A stretch of 64,000 bases of DNA from Streptomyces goshikiensis. Lineage in GTDB: Bacteria > Actinomycetota > Actinomycetes > Streptomycetales > Streptomycetaceae. Shown here piece by piece: positions 26,002-35,800 of the stretch; within the stretch, counting starts at the first letter, position 1; each line of letters starts with the position of its first letter. The translations under genes were made by a program, and so were the position numbers. The stretch spans positions 124,001 to 188,000 of the forward strand of contig NZ_BMVE01000004.1 of assembly GCF_014650555.1 (NCBI RefSeq), in the 5' to 3' direction. The notes under the pieces were generated by a model. That model was given only the letters and a program-made list of their open reading frames with translations, searched no databases and had not been told where the DNA came from.

Positions 26002-28988
26002 GCACGATGACGCGCGAGGAGATCGAGCAGGGCCTCCAGGAGAACCGCTTCGCGCCCGGCGGCACCGCCCGCAACGCGCACGCGGAGGTGCTGGCCGCCG
26101 CCGCCGAGGCGAGCGGGGACTCCGAGCTGTTCCGCGACGCGCTGGACAACCTCATCAACTCGTACTTGTACAGCTCCGAGTCGACGAAGATGCTGGTGCC
26201 CTTCGCCCGGCTGCTCCAGGAGTACGACAAGGACCCCGGCGCCTTCTCCAAGGGGGACGCCCACTCCCTGTTCTGGCAGTTCAAGTGGGTGGCCACAGCC
26301 ATCAGCGAATCCCCCGAGATCCCCCTGGAGTCCGCCACCAGTTGGCTGGACGAGATGGAGCGCCGCTACCGGATCGCGGGCTACAGCGAGCGGCCCGTGC
26401 GCGAGTCCGAGCTGTGGTTCGCCGATGTGATCGGTGACGACGAGCGGGCCGAGCGGGCCTACGCGCGCTGGCAGGCCGCCGACCGCGACGACATGAGCGA
26501 CTGCCACGCCTGCGAGCTCAACGGCCAGGGCCACTACGCGATGCTGCGCGGCGACGACGCCCGGGCCCTGGAGGTCTGGCAGCCGGTGCTGGCCGGCGAC
26601 AAGACCTGCGCCGAGGAACCGCACCGGGTGCTGGCCACCGCGCTGCTGCCACTGCTGCGGCTCGGGCGGTTCGAGGAAGCCCGTGCCCAGCACCTGCGCG
26701 GCTACCGCATGGCCCGGGGCAAGGAGAGCCTGCTGCCCTCGGTCGGCAAGCACATCGAGTTCTGCGCCCTCACCGGCAACGAACCGCGCGGCCTGGAGAT
26801 CCTGGCCGAACACGCCGCGCACGTCGCGCCGCTGGCGAATCTCGACGACCGGCTGTCCTTCCACGGCGGCGTCCTCGTCCTGCTGCGCCGGCTCAAGGAC
26901 CTGGGGCACGGCCACCTGTCGGCCGTCCCCTACGAGGGCGTGCCGCGCACCGTGGCCGAGCTGTACGAGGTGCTGCGCGCGGACGCCCTCGACATCGCCA
27001 GGCGGTTCGACGCGCGCAACGGCACCACCCGGGTCTCGGAGCGGTTCCTCGCCCGGATCGGCGGGGCGCCGCTGGTCGACGTACTCCCGCTGGGGGTGCG
27101 CAGCGCGGCCCTGCCGCAGCCGGAGCCCGCCGCCGCGCCGGTGGCGGCACCGGTTCCCGCCCCGGCCACGGACGGCGCCGCTCTCGCCGAGCTGGTGCGG
27201 CGCGCCCGGGCGGCGCGTGACCTGGGGCATCCGGGTTCGGACGGCCTCTGGGCCGAGGTGGCCGCACGGGTGGGCACGGCCGACGCGGTGGATCCGCTGG
27301 TGCGGGTCGATGTGGCGGACCACCGGGCCCTGGCGGCCGCACGCGCCGGGGCCGGCGACGCCGCGGCGCTGGTGACGGCGGTCCGCGACGGCTACCGGGC
27401 GCTGGGCCAGGAGGAGCGTGCGGCGCTGTCGGAGCTCCGGCTGGCGAGCGTGGCCGCACAGTCGGGCGCCGCTCCGGGGGAGATCCGGGAACTGCTGGCC
27501 GTGGCCCTGCGGGCCGCCGAGGCGCTGGAGGCCGACGAGCCGCTGCGGGGCCGCCGGATCGCGCTCGCGGAACTGTGCGCGATCCGCCTGGAGTCGTACC
27601 TGCGCTCGCTGGAGGCCACCGACGCCCACGATCACGGCCACGGCCACGGCCAGGAGCGTGCGCACGGGGAGCTGGCGGCAGAGCTCACCGCCTTCGTCGC
27701 CTCCTATGCGCAGTCACTGCCCGACCTGGTGGCGGAGGCCGAGGAGACGCTCGGCAGGATCGCCCTGTCGGAGGGTGACCCGGAGCGGGCCGTGCCCCTG
27801 CTGGCCGCGGCCGCCGCCCGGGCGATCGCGGCGGGCCGGCCCTGGCAGGCGGTGGACCCGCTGGTGCTGCGGGCCGGGGTACTGATGTCCCTCGGCCGCC
27901 CCGAGGAGGCGGAGGAGGACGCCCGTTCCGGGCTGGCGCACGCCGGGGAGCTGACCGACGCCGAGCAGCAGGCCGTCGTACGGCTCACCCTCGCTGACAT
28001 CCTGCTGGAGCGGGCCGACGCCGCGGAGGCGGCGGAGCTCGCGCTCACGGCGGCGCACTGGTTCGACCAGGCCGGCCTCACTGCCGACGGCGGCGCCCAG
28101 GCCCGGCTGCTGCTGGCGCGGGCGTACGCGCACCAGCACCGCAACGCGGACGCGGCCGAGGTGCTGCGGTCGACGCTGCCGGACCTGCTGGAACACGGTG
28201 AGCAGCAGGCCCTGGCCGTACGGGAGTTCCTGGGGGACCTGCTGCGCGAACTCGGGGAGCCGCGTGAGGCGGCGGAGCAGTACCTGCTGGCGGCGGAGCT
28301 GGTGAAGGGCTGGGAGGACCCGCGTCCGCAGGCGGGCCTGGCGCAGTCCGCCGCCGACCAGCTGAGCGAGGCGCGGCTGACACCCGAGGCGGTCGCCGCG
28401 TACGAGCGGGCCCTGGAACTGCACCGGCTCTCGGGGGACGCGCCGGTGGCCGAGGTCCGCGTACTGCGGTCCCTGGCCTGGCTGGCGATCCGCGAGGAGG
28501 TCAGCGCCACGGGCGTGGCGCGGGCCCGGACGCTGATGGCCGAGGCGGCCGGGATCCTGGAGACGCCGCAGGGTGATGCCCCGGAGTCGCCGGAGCTGCG
28601 TTCCGAGCTCGCCCAGACCTGGCATCAGCTGGCGCAGGTGCTGGACCGGTGGGTCTCCGTCCACGTCCAGGAGGACGATGACGAGGACGAGGACTCCGGC
28701 CCCGCGGAGGCGCTGGGCGACGCCGAGCTGACCGCGCTGCGGCTGGAGGAGGTCCTGCTGTGGGACCGCGCGGCCGGTGTCTACGCCGACCTCGGCGGCG
28801 ACCATCTGACGGAGCGTTTCCAGTGCCTGAACAACGCGGCCTGGACGGAGCGCGAGCTGGGCCGCCCCGAGGCGGGCGCCGCCCGGCTCTCGGCTCTGAT
28901 CGAGGAACTCCGCACCTGGCCCGAGGGCAGCGTGCCGGAGTGGATCCTGCCCCGCGCGGAGCGGACCGTCGCGCACCTGACGGACTGA
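25998..28988 (+). CDS. large helical-repeat (TPR-like) protein coupled to Hsp90
   Basis: A 996-residue predicted cytoplasmic protein made almost entirely of paired amphipathic helices, consistent with TPR-type repeats. The N-terminal 350 residues resemble bacterial tetratricopeptide solenoids, and the region 560-860 shows repeated Ala/Leu/Glu helix pairs such as EGDPERAVPLLAAAAARAI. A Pro/Ala linker (about 373-395), a His-rich stretch (HDHGHGHG, about 544) and an acidic segment (EDDDEDED, about 893) separate the blocks. GTG 25998 overlaps the Hsp90 stop, so equimolar coupled synthesis is likely. Because TPR proteins are classical Hsp90 co-chaperones, a co-chaperone or scaffold role is inferred from context. 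Confidence 0.85.
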   Translation: MSTMTREEIEQGLQENRFAPGGTARNAHAEVLAAAAEASGDSELFRDALDNLINSYLYSSESTKMLVPFARLLQEYDKDPGAFSKGDAHSLFWQFKWVATAISESPEIPLESATSWLDEMERRYRIAGYSERPVRESELWFADVIGDDERAERAYARWQAADRDDMSDCHACELNGQGHYAMLRGDDARALEVWQPVLAGDKTCAEEPHRVLATALLPLLRLGRFEEARAQHLRGYRMARGKESLLPSVGKHIEFCALTGNEPRGLEILAEHAAHVAPLANLDDRLSFHGGVLVLLRRLKDLGHGHLSAVPYEGVPRTVAELYEVLRADALDIARRFDARNGTTRVSERFLARIGGAPLVDVLPLGVRSAALPQPEPAAAPVAAPVPAPATDGAALAELVRRARAARDLGHPGSDGLWAEVAARVGTADAVDPLVRVDVADHRALAAARAGAGDAAALVTAVRDGYRALGQEERAALSELRLASVAAQSGAAPGEIRELLAVALRAAEALEADEPLRGRRIALAELCAIRLESYLRSLEATDAHDHGHGHGQERAHGELAAELTAFVASYAQSLPDLVAEAEETLGRIALSEGDPERAVPLLAAAAARAIAAGRPWQAVDPLVLRAGVLMSLGRPEEAEEDARSGLAHAGELTDAEQQAVVRLTLADILLERADAAEAAELALTAAHWFDQAGLTADGGAQARLLLARAYAHQHRNADAAEVLRSTLPDLLEHGEQQALAVREFLGDLLRELGEPREAAEQYLLAAELVKGWEDPRPQAGLAQSAADQLSEARLTPEAVAAYERALELHRLSGDAPVAEVRVLRSLAWLAIREEVSATGVARARTLMAEAAGILETPQGDAPESPELRSELAQTWHQLAQVLDRWVSVHVQEDDDEDEDSGPAEALGDAELTALRLEEVLLWDRAAGVYADLGGDHLTERFQCLNNAAWTERELGRPEAGAARLSALIEELRTWPEGSVPEWILPRAERTVAHLTD

Positions 28989-29007
28989 CCGGAGCGAGCG
29001 GGCGACC

Positions 29008-29037
29008 GGCCCCCGCCACCTCGTGGTGGCGGGGGCC
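29008..29037. terminator. bidirectional hairpin terminator
   Basis: A perfect 13-base stem GGCCCCCGCCACC / GGTGGCGGGGGCC with a TCGT loop sits in the 54-base convergent gap between the TPR-like gene and the oxidoreductase gene. Confidence 0.88.
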
Positions 29038-29042
29038 TGCCA

Positions 29043-29945
29043 TCAGCCCAGTTGAGCGAGCCCCTCGGTGGCGATCTTCTCGAAGACGGTCTCGTCGGCC
29101 GCGAAGTCGGAGTCCGGGATGGGCGCGTGGATCGCGATTTCGGTGAAGCCGAGCTCGCGGTGGCGTCCCGCGAAGTCGACGAAGGCGTCCACGGACTCCA
29201 GCATCGTGTTGCGCTCCGGGGTGAACCCGGTGAGCAGGATCTTCTCCATCTGCGCCGCGTCCCGCCCGATCTCCGCGCACGCCTTGTCGAGCTTGGCGAG
29301 CTGGCCGCGGATGGCCTCCAGCGAATCCTCGGGCGTGCCGTGCGCGAAGACCTTCGGGTCGCCGGTGGTCACCCAGGCCTGGCCGTACCGGGCGGCGAGC
29401 TTGAGCCCGCGCGGTCCGTTGCCGGCCACGGCGAACGGCAGGCGCGGCTCCTGCACGCAGCCGGGGATGGTGCGGGCTTCCTCCGCGGAGTAGAAGGTGC
29501 CCTGCTGGGTCACCGCGCCCTCGGTCAGCAGCCGGTCCAGCAGCGGAACGAACTCGGCGAAGCGGTCGGCCCGCTCGCGCGGGGTCCAGGCCTCCTGACC
29601 CAGCGCGGTCGCGTCGAAGCCGTCGCCGCCCGCTCCGATGCCGAGGGTGACCCGGCCGCCGGAGATGTCGTCGAGGGAGATGAGTTCCTTGGCCAAGGTC
29701 ACGGGGTGCCGGAAGTTCGGCGAGGTGACCAGCGTTCCCAGGCGCAGCCGCTCGGTGGCTGTGGCCGCGGCGGTGAGGGTCGGCAGCGCCCCGAACCACG
29801 GACCCTCGCGGAAGGTCCGCCAGGAGAGGTGGTCGTAGGTATAGGCGGTGTGGAACCCGAGCCGTTCGGCCCGCACCCACTGGTCGCGGCCTCCCTCGCG
29901 CCACGGACGTACCGGCAGGATCACAGTGCTCAGACGCAGACTCAT
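29043..29945 (-). CDS. LLM-class (F420-dependent) oxidoreductase
   Basis: A 300-residue luciferase-like TIM-barrel protein. SPNFRHPVTLAKELISLD and GRVTLGIGAGG are family signatures and resemble F420H2-dependent enzymes of actinobacteria rather than FMN monooxygenases. The substrate is not predictable. ATG 29945 is preferred over an upstream in-frame start because MSLRLSTVILP begins the conserved first strand. It is a single gene ended by the shared terminator. Two parS sites lie just upstream (29997-30042). Confidence 0.88.
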   Translation of the reverse strand: MSLRLSTVILPVRPWREGGRDQWVRAERLGFHTAYTYDHLSWRTFREGPWFGALPTLTAAATATERLRLGTLVTSPNFRHPVTLAKELISLDDISGGRVTLGIGAGGDGFDATALGQEAWTPRERADRFAEFVPLLDRLLTEGAVTQQGTFYSAEEARTIPGCVQEPRLPFAVAGNGPRGLKLAARYGQAWVTTGDPKVFAHGTPEDSLEAIRGQLAKLDKACAEIGRDAAQMEKILLTGFTPERNTMLESVDAFVDFAGRHRELGFTEIAIHAPIPDSDFAADETVFEKIATEGLAQLG

Positions 29946-29996
29946 GTCACCGAGCCTACGGCGCGTGCTGCGCCGGCCGTGCGCCACGCCGACGAT

Positions 29997-30010
29997 GTTT
30001 CACGTGAAAC
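29997..30010. other. parS site 3
   Basis: Perfect GTTTCACGTGAAAC in the divergent gap between the LLM oxidoreductase and the HAD gene; the first of a tandem pair. Confidence 0.95.
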
Positions 30011-30028
30011 ACGCGCCCCGAAGCGAAT

Positions 30029-30042
30029 GTTTCACGTGAAAC
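30029..30042. other. parS site 4
   Basis: Second perfect GTTTCACGTGAAAC, 32 bases centre-to-centre from site 3, i.e. about three helical turns. Confidence 0.95.
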
Positions 30043-30111
30043 ACGGGAGCCTCGAACGGATCTTGCCAACACCTGTCCGGGTGGTCCGGGGCCATGGGCG
30101 AAGATGGAGCT

Positions 30112-30978
30112 GTGACCTCGGCTCCCCAGCGCCCGGACGGGCAGACCCCCGCACCCCGGCTCATCGCCACCGACCTTGACGGCACCCTGCTCCGCGACGA
30201 CAAATCCGTCTCGCCGCGCACCGTCGCCGCCCTCGCCGCCGCCGAGGAGGCCGGGATCGAGGTCTTCTTCGTCACCGGCCGACCGGCACGCTGGATGGAC
30301 GTGGTCGCCGACCATGTACACGGGCACGGCCTGGCGATCTGCGCGAACGGGGCCGCCGTCGTCGATCTGCACGCCGGCCGGGAATTCGTGCAGGTGCGGG
30401 CGCTGCCCCGGGATACCGCGCTGACCGTGGTGAACGCGCTCCGGGCCGCCGCCCCCGGCACGTCCTTCGCCGTGGAGCGCACCACCGGCATCAACTATGA
30501 GCCGAACTACCCGCCCTTCTTCCAGGACCCGGGCGCCACGGTGGCGACCGTCGAGAAGCTGCTGCACGAGGAGCCGGACACCACCGCGGCACCCGTGCTG
30601 AAGCTGCTCGCGCACCACTCCGAACTGTCGCCGGACGAGTTCCTGACGCTGGCCCGCTCCGCGGCGGGCGACCACGCCTCCATCACCCGGTCCAGCCCGA
30701 CCGCCCTGCTGGAGATCAGCGGGCTCGGCATCTCGAAGGCCAGCACCCTGGAGCTGTGCTGCGCCGAGCGCGGGATCTCCCCGGCGGAGGTCGTGGCCTT
30801 CGGGGACATGCCGAACGACGTGGAGATGCTCCGCTGGGCGGGCACCTCGTACGCGATGGGCAACGCCCATCCGGATGTGATCGCGGCCGCGTCCGGCCGT
30901 ACCGTCGCCAACAACGAGGACGGGGTCGCCGTCGTCATCGAGCGCATCATCGCCGAGCGGGCTGCGGCCCGGCCCTGA
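30112..30978 (+). CDS. Cof-type HAD hydrolase
   Basis: A 288-residue HAD phosphatase. The nucleophile is in [10 protein letters not shown], the Lys in GISKASTL and motif IV is GDMPNDVEML. A C2B cap spans about 95-205. It is a paralogue of 13175-13987 (same order and motifs, moderate similarity). GTG 30112 is chosen because GGAG lies three bases upstream and the conserved core starts at about residue 17. The substrate is unknown. It converges on the sensor kinase gene. Confidence 0.9.
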   Translation: MTSAPQRPDGQTPAPRLIATDLDGTLLRDDKSVSPRTVAALAAAEEAGIEVFFVTGRPARWMDVVADHVHGHGLAICANGAAVVDLHAGREFVQVRALPRDTALTVVNALRAAAPGTSFAVERTTGINYEPNYPPFFQDPGATVATVEKLLHEEPDTTAAPVLKLLAHHSELSPDEFLTLARSAAGDHASITRSSPTALLEISGLGISKASTLELCCAERGISPAEVVAFGDMPNDVEMLRWAGTSYAMGNAHPDVIAAASGRTVANNEDGVAVVIERIIAERAAARP

Positions 30979-31051
30979 GCCCAGCCCGTAAGCCGCGCCC
31001 CTAAGCCCGGCCGTAAGCCCCGGCGGTAAGCCCGGGCCACAGGGCCATCCG
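30979..31051. repeat. imperfect tandem GTAAGCCC repeats in convergent gap
   Basis: Four imperfect copies of a 13-14 base unit around (C)GTAAGCCCsGGC fill most of this 73-base gap between convergent genes. It probably works as a structured terminator or is a simple slippage product. Confidence 0.5.
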
Positions 31052-32833
31052 CTAGAGCGGCGCTTCCCAGACCAGGGTGGTGCCGCCGCCGTCCTCGCCG
31101 ATGCCGGGGCGCTGCGAGCTGGAGCCGCCCAGGGATTCCGCCCGGCGGCGCAGGTTCCGCAGCCCGCTGCGGCGGCCGCCCTCCACGATGCCCACCCCGT
31201 CGTCGGCGACCTCCAGCCGTACCCCGGGCCGGCCGTCGGACAGAGTGGCCGTACAGTCCACGACCACCTCGATCCGGGTCGCCTCGGCGTGCCGGAAGGC
31301 GTTCGACAGGGCCTCGCGCAGCGCGGCGATCAGGTTCTTGCCGACCAGCTCTCCGACGACCGCGTCGATGGGGCCGAGGAAGCGGTGCGCGGGCTTGAAC
31401 CCCAGCGGCACCGCGGCCATGTTGATCTCCCTGAGCACCCGGGTGCGCAGCCCCGAAGGGGCTTCCGCGGGGCCCTGCTGGAGCGCGAAGATCGCGGTCC
31501 GGATCTCCTGGATCGTCACGTCCAGCTCGTCCACGGCCTTGCCGACCCCGTCACGCACCTCGGGGACGATGGACCGGCGCTGGGCGCCCTCCAGCATCAT
31601 CCCGGTGGCGAACAGCCGCTGGATGACGAGGTCGTGCAGGTCGCGGGCGATCCGGTCGCGGTCCTCGAACACCGCGAGCCGCTCCCGGTCGCGCTGTGCC
31701 TCGGCCATCATCAGCGCGAGCGCCGCCTGTGAGGCGAACTGCGTGGCCAGGGTCCGCTCGGACTCGGTGAACGGTCGCTTGCCACGGGCCCGGGGGGTGA
31801 CGAGGGCGCCCAGGACCCGCCCGCCGCTCTGCAGGGGGAGCATCATGCAGGGCCCGTACTGGCTGGTCAGCGGGCTCATCATGCGGGGATCCGAAGCGGC
31901 GTCGTCCGCGAAGACCGCATCGCCCTGGAGCAGCTTCTCCACCACCGGACTCCCGGCCGGGATCACCACGCCGAGCGAGGTGGCCGGGTTGTCGGCGGAA
32001 ACGGCCACGATCTCCATCCCGCCGTCCTCGGTGGGCAGCAGCACGATTCCGGCGGAGGAGTCGGCGAGATGGCGGGCCTGTTCGGCCACGACGGCGAGCG
32101 CGTCGTCCGCGTCCCCGCCCGACAGGAGGGCGGTGGTGACGGCCACCGAGCCGTCGATCCAGCGCTCGCGCTGCGTGGCCGCCTCGTACAGGCGGGCGTT
32201 GCCGATGGCGATACCGGCCTCGGTGGCCAGTACCCGGACCATGTGGACGTCGTAGTCGTTGAACTCGCCGCCGCCGTTCTTCTCCGCGAGGTAGAGGTTC
32301 CCGAAGATCTCGCCCTGCACGCGGATGGGGACGCCGAGGAACGTCTTCATGGGCGGGTGGTGCGCCGGGAAGCCGGCCGAGCGGGGATCCTTCGTCAGAT
32401 CGGGGAGCCGGACCGTGTCGGGGTGCGAGATCAGTGCGCCGAGCAGGCCCCGCTTGCCGTCCGGGCGGTGCCCGATCTTGCGGGCCAGCTCGGTGCTCAT
32501 GCCGTGGGTGACGAAGTCGGAGAGCCCGCGGCCCTCCGTGTCGACGACGCCGATCGCCGCGTAGCGGGCGTCCGCGAGCTCGGCCGCGGTCTCGCAGATG
32601 CGGTCCAGGGTGGAGTGCAGTTCAAGGCCGGTGCCGACCGACCGCATGGCCTCCAGCAGCTGCGGGACGCGGGCGGTGAGCTCGGTGGACAGCCCCTGAA
32701 GGCTGTGGGCGGCCCGGGTGGCGGCCTCCAGCGTGTCCGGAGCCGCCCCCGGCTCCCCGGCGTCCGGCCCGTCCGGTGAATCCGATGAGCCCGGTGAGGG
32801 CTCGGGTGATTCCTGCGACTCCTGCACTGACAT
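31052..32833 (-). CDS. two-GAF sensor histidine kinase (DevS/DosT-like)
   Basis: A 593-residue predicted soluble kinase. An acidic/Ser/Pro-rich tail is followed by GAF-A (about 60-215), GAF-B (about 230-395), a HisKA_3 dimerisation region with phospho-acceptor His in RIARDLHDLVIQRL, and a HATPase_c domain (N-box REALSNAFRHAEA, G1 VADDGVGI). GAF-A contains HHPPMKTFLGVP (His159), the segment that carries the haem ligand in mycobacterial DevS/DosT, so O2, NO or redox sensing is likely. No response regulator is adjacent. It begins just after the cydDC stop, suggesting cotranscription. ATG 32857 and GTG 32827 are alternative starts; the latter has the best spaced AAGGG. Confidence 0.9.
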   Translation of the reverse strand: MSVQESQESPEPSPGSSDSPDGPDAGEPGAAPDTLEAATRAAHSLQGLSTELTARVPQLLEAMRSVGTGLELHSTLDRICETAAELADARYAAIGVVDTEGRGLSDFVTHGMSTELARKIGHRPDGKRGLLGALISHPDTVRLPDLTKDPRSAGFPAHHPPMKTFLGVPIRVQGEIFGNLYLAEKNGGGEFNDYDVHMVRVLATEAGIAIGNARLYEAATQRERWIDGSVAVTTALLSGGDADDALAVVAEQARHLADSSAGIVLLPTEDGGMEIVAVSADNPATSLGVVIPAGSPVVEKLLQGDAVFADDAASDPRMMSPLTSQYGPCMMLPLQSGGRVLGALVTPRARGKRPFTESERTLATQFASQAALALMMAEAQRDRERLAVFEDRDRIARDLHDLVIQRLFATGMMLEGAQRRSIVPEVRDGVGKAVDELDVTIQEIRTAIFALQQGPAEAPSGLRTRVLREINMAAVPLGFKPAHRFLGPIDAVVGELVGKNLIAALREALSNAFRHAEATRIEVVVDCTATLSDGRPGVRLEVADDGVGIVEGGRRSGLRNLRRRAESLGGSSSQRPGIGEDGGGTTLVWEAPL

Positions 32834-32857
32834 GCCCTTGAGCGTAGTTAGTCCCAT

Positions 32858-35800
32858 TTACCGGGGAAAGTCGGCCAACGTCCTGTCCGCGGCGCGTTCG
32901 CGCTCCAGCAGGCTGCGCAGCGGCCCCTCGATGGCGGCCAGCTCCTCGTACGCGCCGCGCTGTACGACCTCACCATGATCCAGCACGATCACCTCGTCCA
33001 CCGCCTCCAAACCGGCCAGCCGGTGCGTGATCAGGACAGTGGTGCGGCCCTCGGTCGCCGCCAGCAGATCCGCCGTCAGGGCGTCGGCGGTGGCCAGGTC
33101 CAGGTGCTCGGCCGGCTCGTCCAGAACGAGCACGGGGAAGTCGGCGAGCAGCGCCCGGGCCAGGGCCAGACGCTGACGCTGCCCTCCGGAGATCCGCGCG
33201 CCGTGCTCGCCGACCAGGGTGTCCAGCCCGTCCGGGAGCCCCTCGGCCCAGTCCAGCAGCCGGGCCGCCGCCAGCGCGTCGCGCAGCTGCCCCTCGCTCG
33301 CGCCGGTCCGGGCGAGGCGCAGGTTCTCCCGCACCGAGCTGTCGAAGATGTGCGCGTCCTGGGCACAGAGCCCCACGAACCGGCGTACGTCGTCGCTGTC
33401 GAGCGCACGCGCCTGCGTCCCGCCCAGGCTGTACGAGCCTTCGTGCGGGTCGAGGAAACGCAGCAGGAGCTGCGCCAGCGTGGTCTTGCCCGAGCCCGAG
33501 GGGCCCACGACGGCGATGCGCCGGCCGGCCTCCAGCGTCAGGTCCAGCCCGTGCAGCGCGTCGCGCTCCTGTCCGGGGTGCCGGACGGCGATCCCGGTCA
33601 GCCGCACCGGGAAGAGGGACTCGGGCGCCTCGGCGGCCTGCTCCGGCTCGGCGACGGGGACCGGCGCGTCGATGACCTCGTAGACCCGCTCGGCGCTGCG
33701 GCGCACCCGCTGCCGGTACTGGACCGCCAGCGGAAGCCCGTTGACGGCCTCGAAGGCGGCGAGCGGGGTCAGCACGACCACCGCCATGGCCACCCCGGAG
33801 AGCCTGCCGTCGGCCACGGCGCCCGCTCCGGCGGCCGCGGCCAGCAGCACCGTCAGCCCGCACACCAGGGCGGTCAGTCCGCTGCCGAGCCCGGTGGCGG
33901 CCGCCCCGCGCGCGGCGATGGCGGTCAGCGTGCGGTCGCTCTCGCGGGCCCGGCCCTTGCGCTCCTCCAGGGCGCCGGCGACGGTCAGCTCGGCGGTTCC
34001 GGTCAGCAGGTCGGTCACGCGGGTGGCGAGTTCGCCGCGGGCGGGTGCCAGCCGCCGCTCGGCACGGCGCGCGCAGGCCCCGCTGACGAGCGGCGCTCCG
34101 ACCCCGGCGGCGAGCAGCCCGAGGGCGAGGGCGGCCCCGGCCTGCGGCAGCAGCCAGGCGGTGAAGGCGACCGAGCCGGTTCCGACGATCAGCGCGGTGC
34201 CGACCGGCAGCAGCCAGCGCAGCCAGTAGTCCTGGAGGGCGTCGGCGTCGGCCACCAGCCGGGCCAGCAGATCCCCGCGTCGCTGTTCCCGCAGCCCGGC
34301 GGGCGCGATCCGCTCCAGCCGCCGGAACACCGAGACCCGCAGGTCGGCGAGCATCCGCAGGACGGCGTCGTGCGAGACGAGCCGCTCGGCGTACCGGAAG
34401 ACGGCCCGCCCGATGCCGAAGGCCCGGGTGGCGGTGACCGCCATCATCAGATAGAGCACCGGTGGCTGTTCGGAGGCCCGCGAGATCAGCCAGCCCGAGA
34501 CGGCCATCAGTCCGACCCCGCATCCGACGGCCAGCGCACCGAGCAGCAGACCGAGCCGGAACCGTCCCCGCCAGGCCCTGGCCACGTCCCGGACCCTGCG
34601 GAGCGGATCGCCCGCGCCCGAGACGCTTCCGGCGGCCCGGGACGGCTGCTCCGGCGCCGCCCCGAGGATCCATTCCCCGGGATCCGCCGCCGCGCGCGCG
34701 GGCGGCGTCCTGAGAGCCGCCCCGGCGGCGGGGCGGGAGGCGTCGGGGGAGCGCTCGGCGGGGTCCGCTCCGGCGTCCGCGGGACCCACCGTGACCACCC
34801 GGCCGGCGACGGCCAGCAAGGCCGGCCGGTGGACGACCAGCAGGACCGTGCGCCCCACGGCGAGGCGCCGGACGGCGTCCACCACGGCGGCCTCGGTCTC
34901 CCCGTCCAGCGCCGCCGTGGGCTCGTCCAGCAGCAGCACGGGCCGGTCCGCGAGGAACGCCCGTGCCAGCGCCAGCCGCTGCCGCTGCCCGGCGGACAGC
35001 CCGGCACCGCCCTCGCCCAACGCGGTGTCCACACCCCGGGGCAGCGCGGCCACGAAGGCCCACGCCCCGGCGTCCTTCAGCGCCTCGGCCACATCGGCGT
35101 CGGACGCCCCGGGCCTGGCCAGTCGTACGTTCTCGGCGATCGTCCCGGCGAACAGGTGCGGCCGCTGGGGCACCCAGGCGATCCGCTCCCGCCACTGCTC
35201 CGGCGACAGCTCCGCCAGGTCCACGCCCCCGACCCTGACCCGGCCGGCCGTCGGTGCCACGAACCCCAGCAGCACGTGCAGCAGCGTGGACTTGCCCGCC
35301 CCGCTCGGCCCGGTGAGCGCCACGCACTCGCCGGGCTCCACCGTCAGCGACACCGGGCCGGGCGAGTCCTCGCCGCGCCCCTCGTACCGGACGGCGACCC
35401 CGTCCAGCTCGATCCGCAGCGGGGCCCCGGCGGGCAGGACGGCGGAGCCGCCCGTACTCACGGCCGGGGTCTCCAGCACCTCGAAGATCTCTTCGGCTGC
35501 CGCCAGGCCCTCGGCCGCCGCGTGGTACTGCGCCCCGACCTGCCGCAGCGGCAGGTACGCCTCGGGCGCCAGGATCAGGATGACCAGCCCGGTGTAGAGG
35601 TCCAGCTCACCGTGGACGAGCCGCATCCCGATGGTGACCGCCACCAGCGCCACCGACAGGGTCGCCAGCAGCTCCAGCGCGAACGACGACAGAAAAGCGA
35701 TGCGCAGCGTCCGCATCGTGGCCTGCCGGTAGTCATCGGTGATCTTGCGGATGGACTCGGCCTGCGCCTTGGCCCGTCCGAACACCTTCAGCGTCGGCAG

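Noticed and set aside
27626..27665. His-rich GHGHGH segment as a CRISPR- or microsatellite-type repeat
   Set aside because: Only a short GGCCAC reiteration within the coding frame of the TPR-like gene; no spacer structure.
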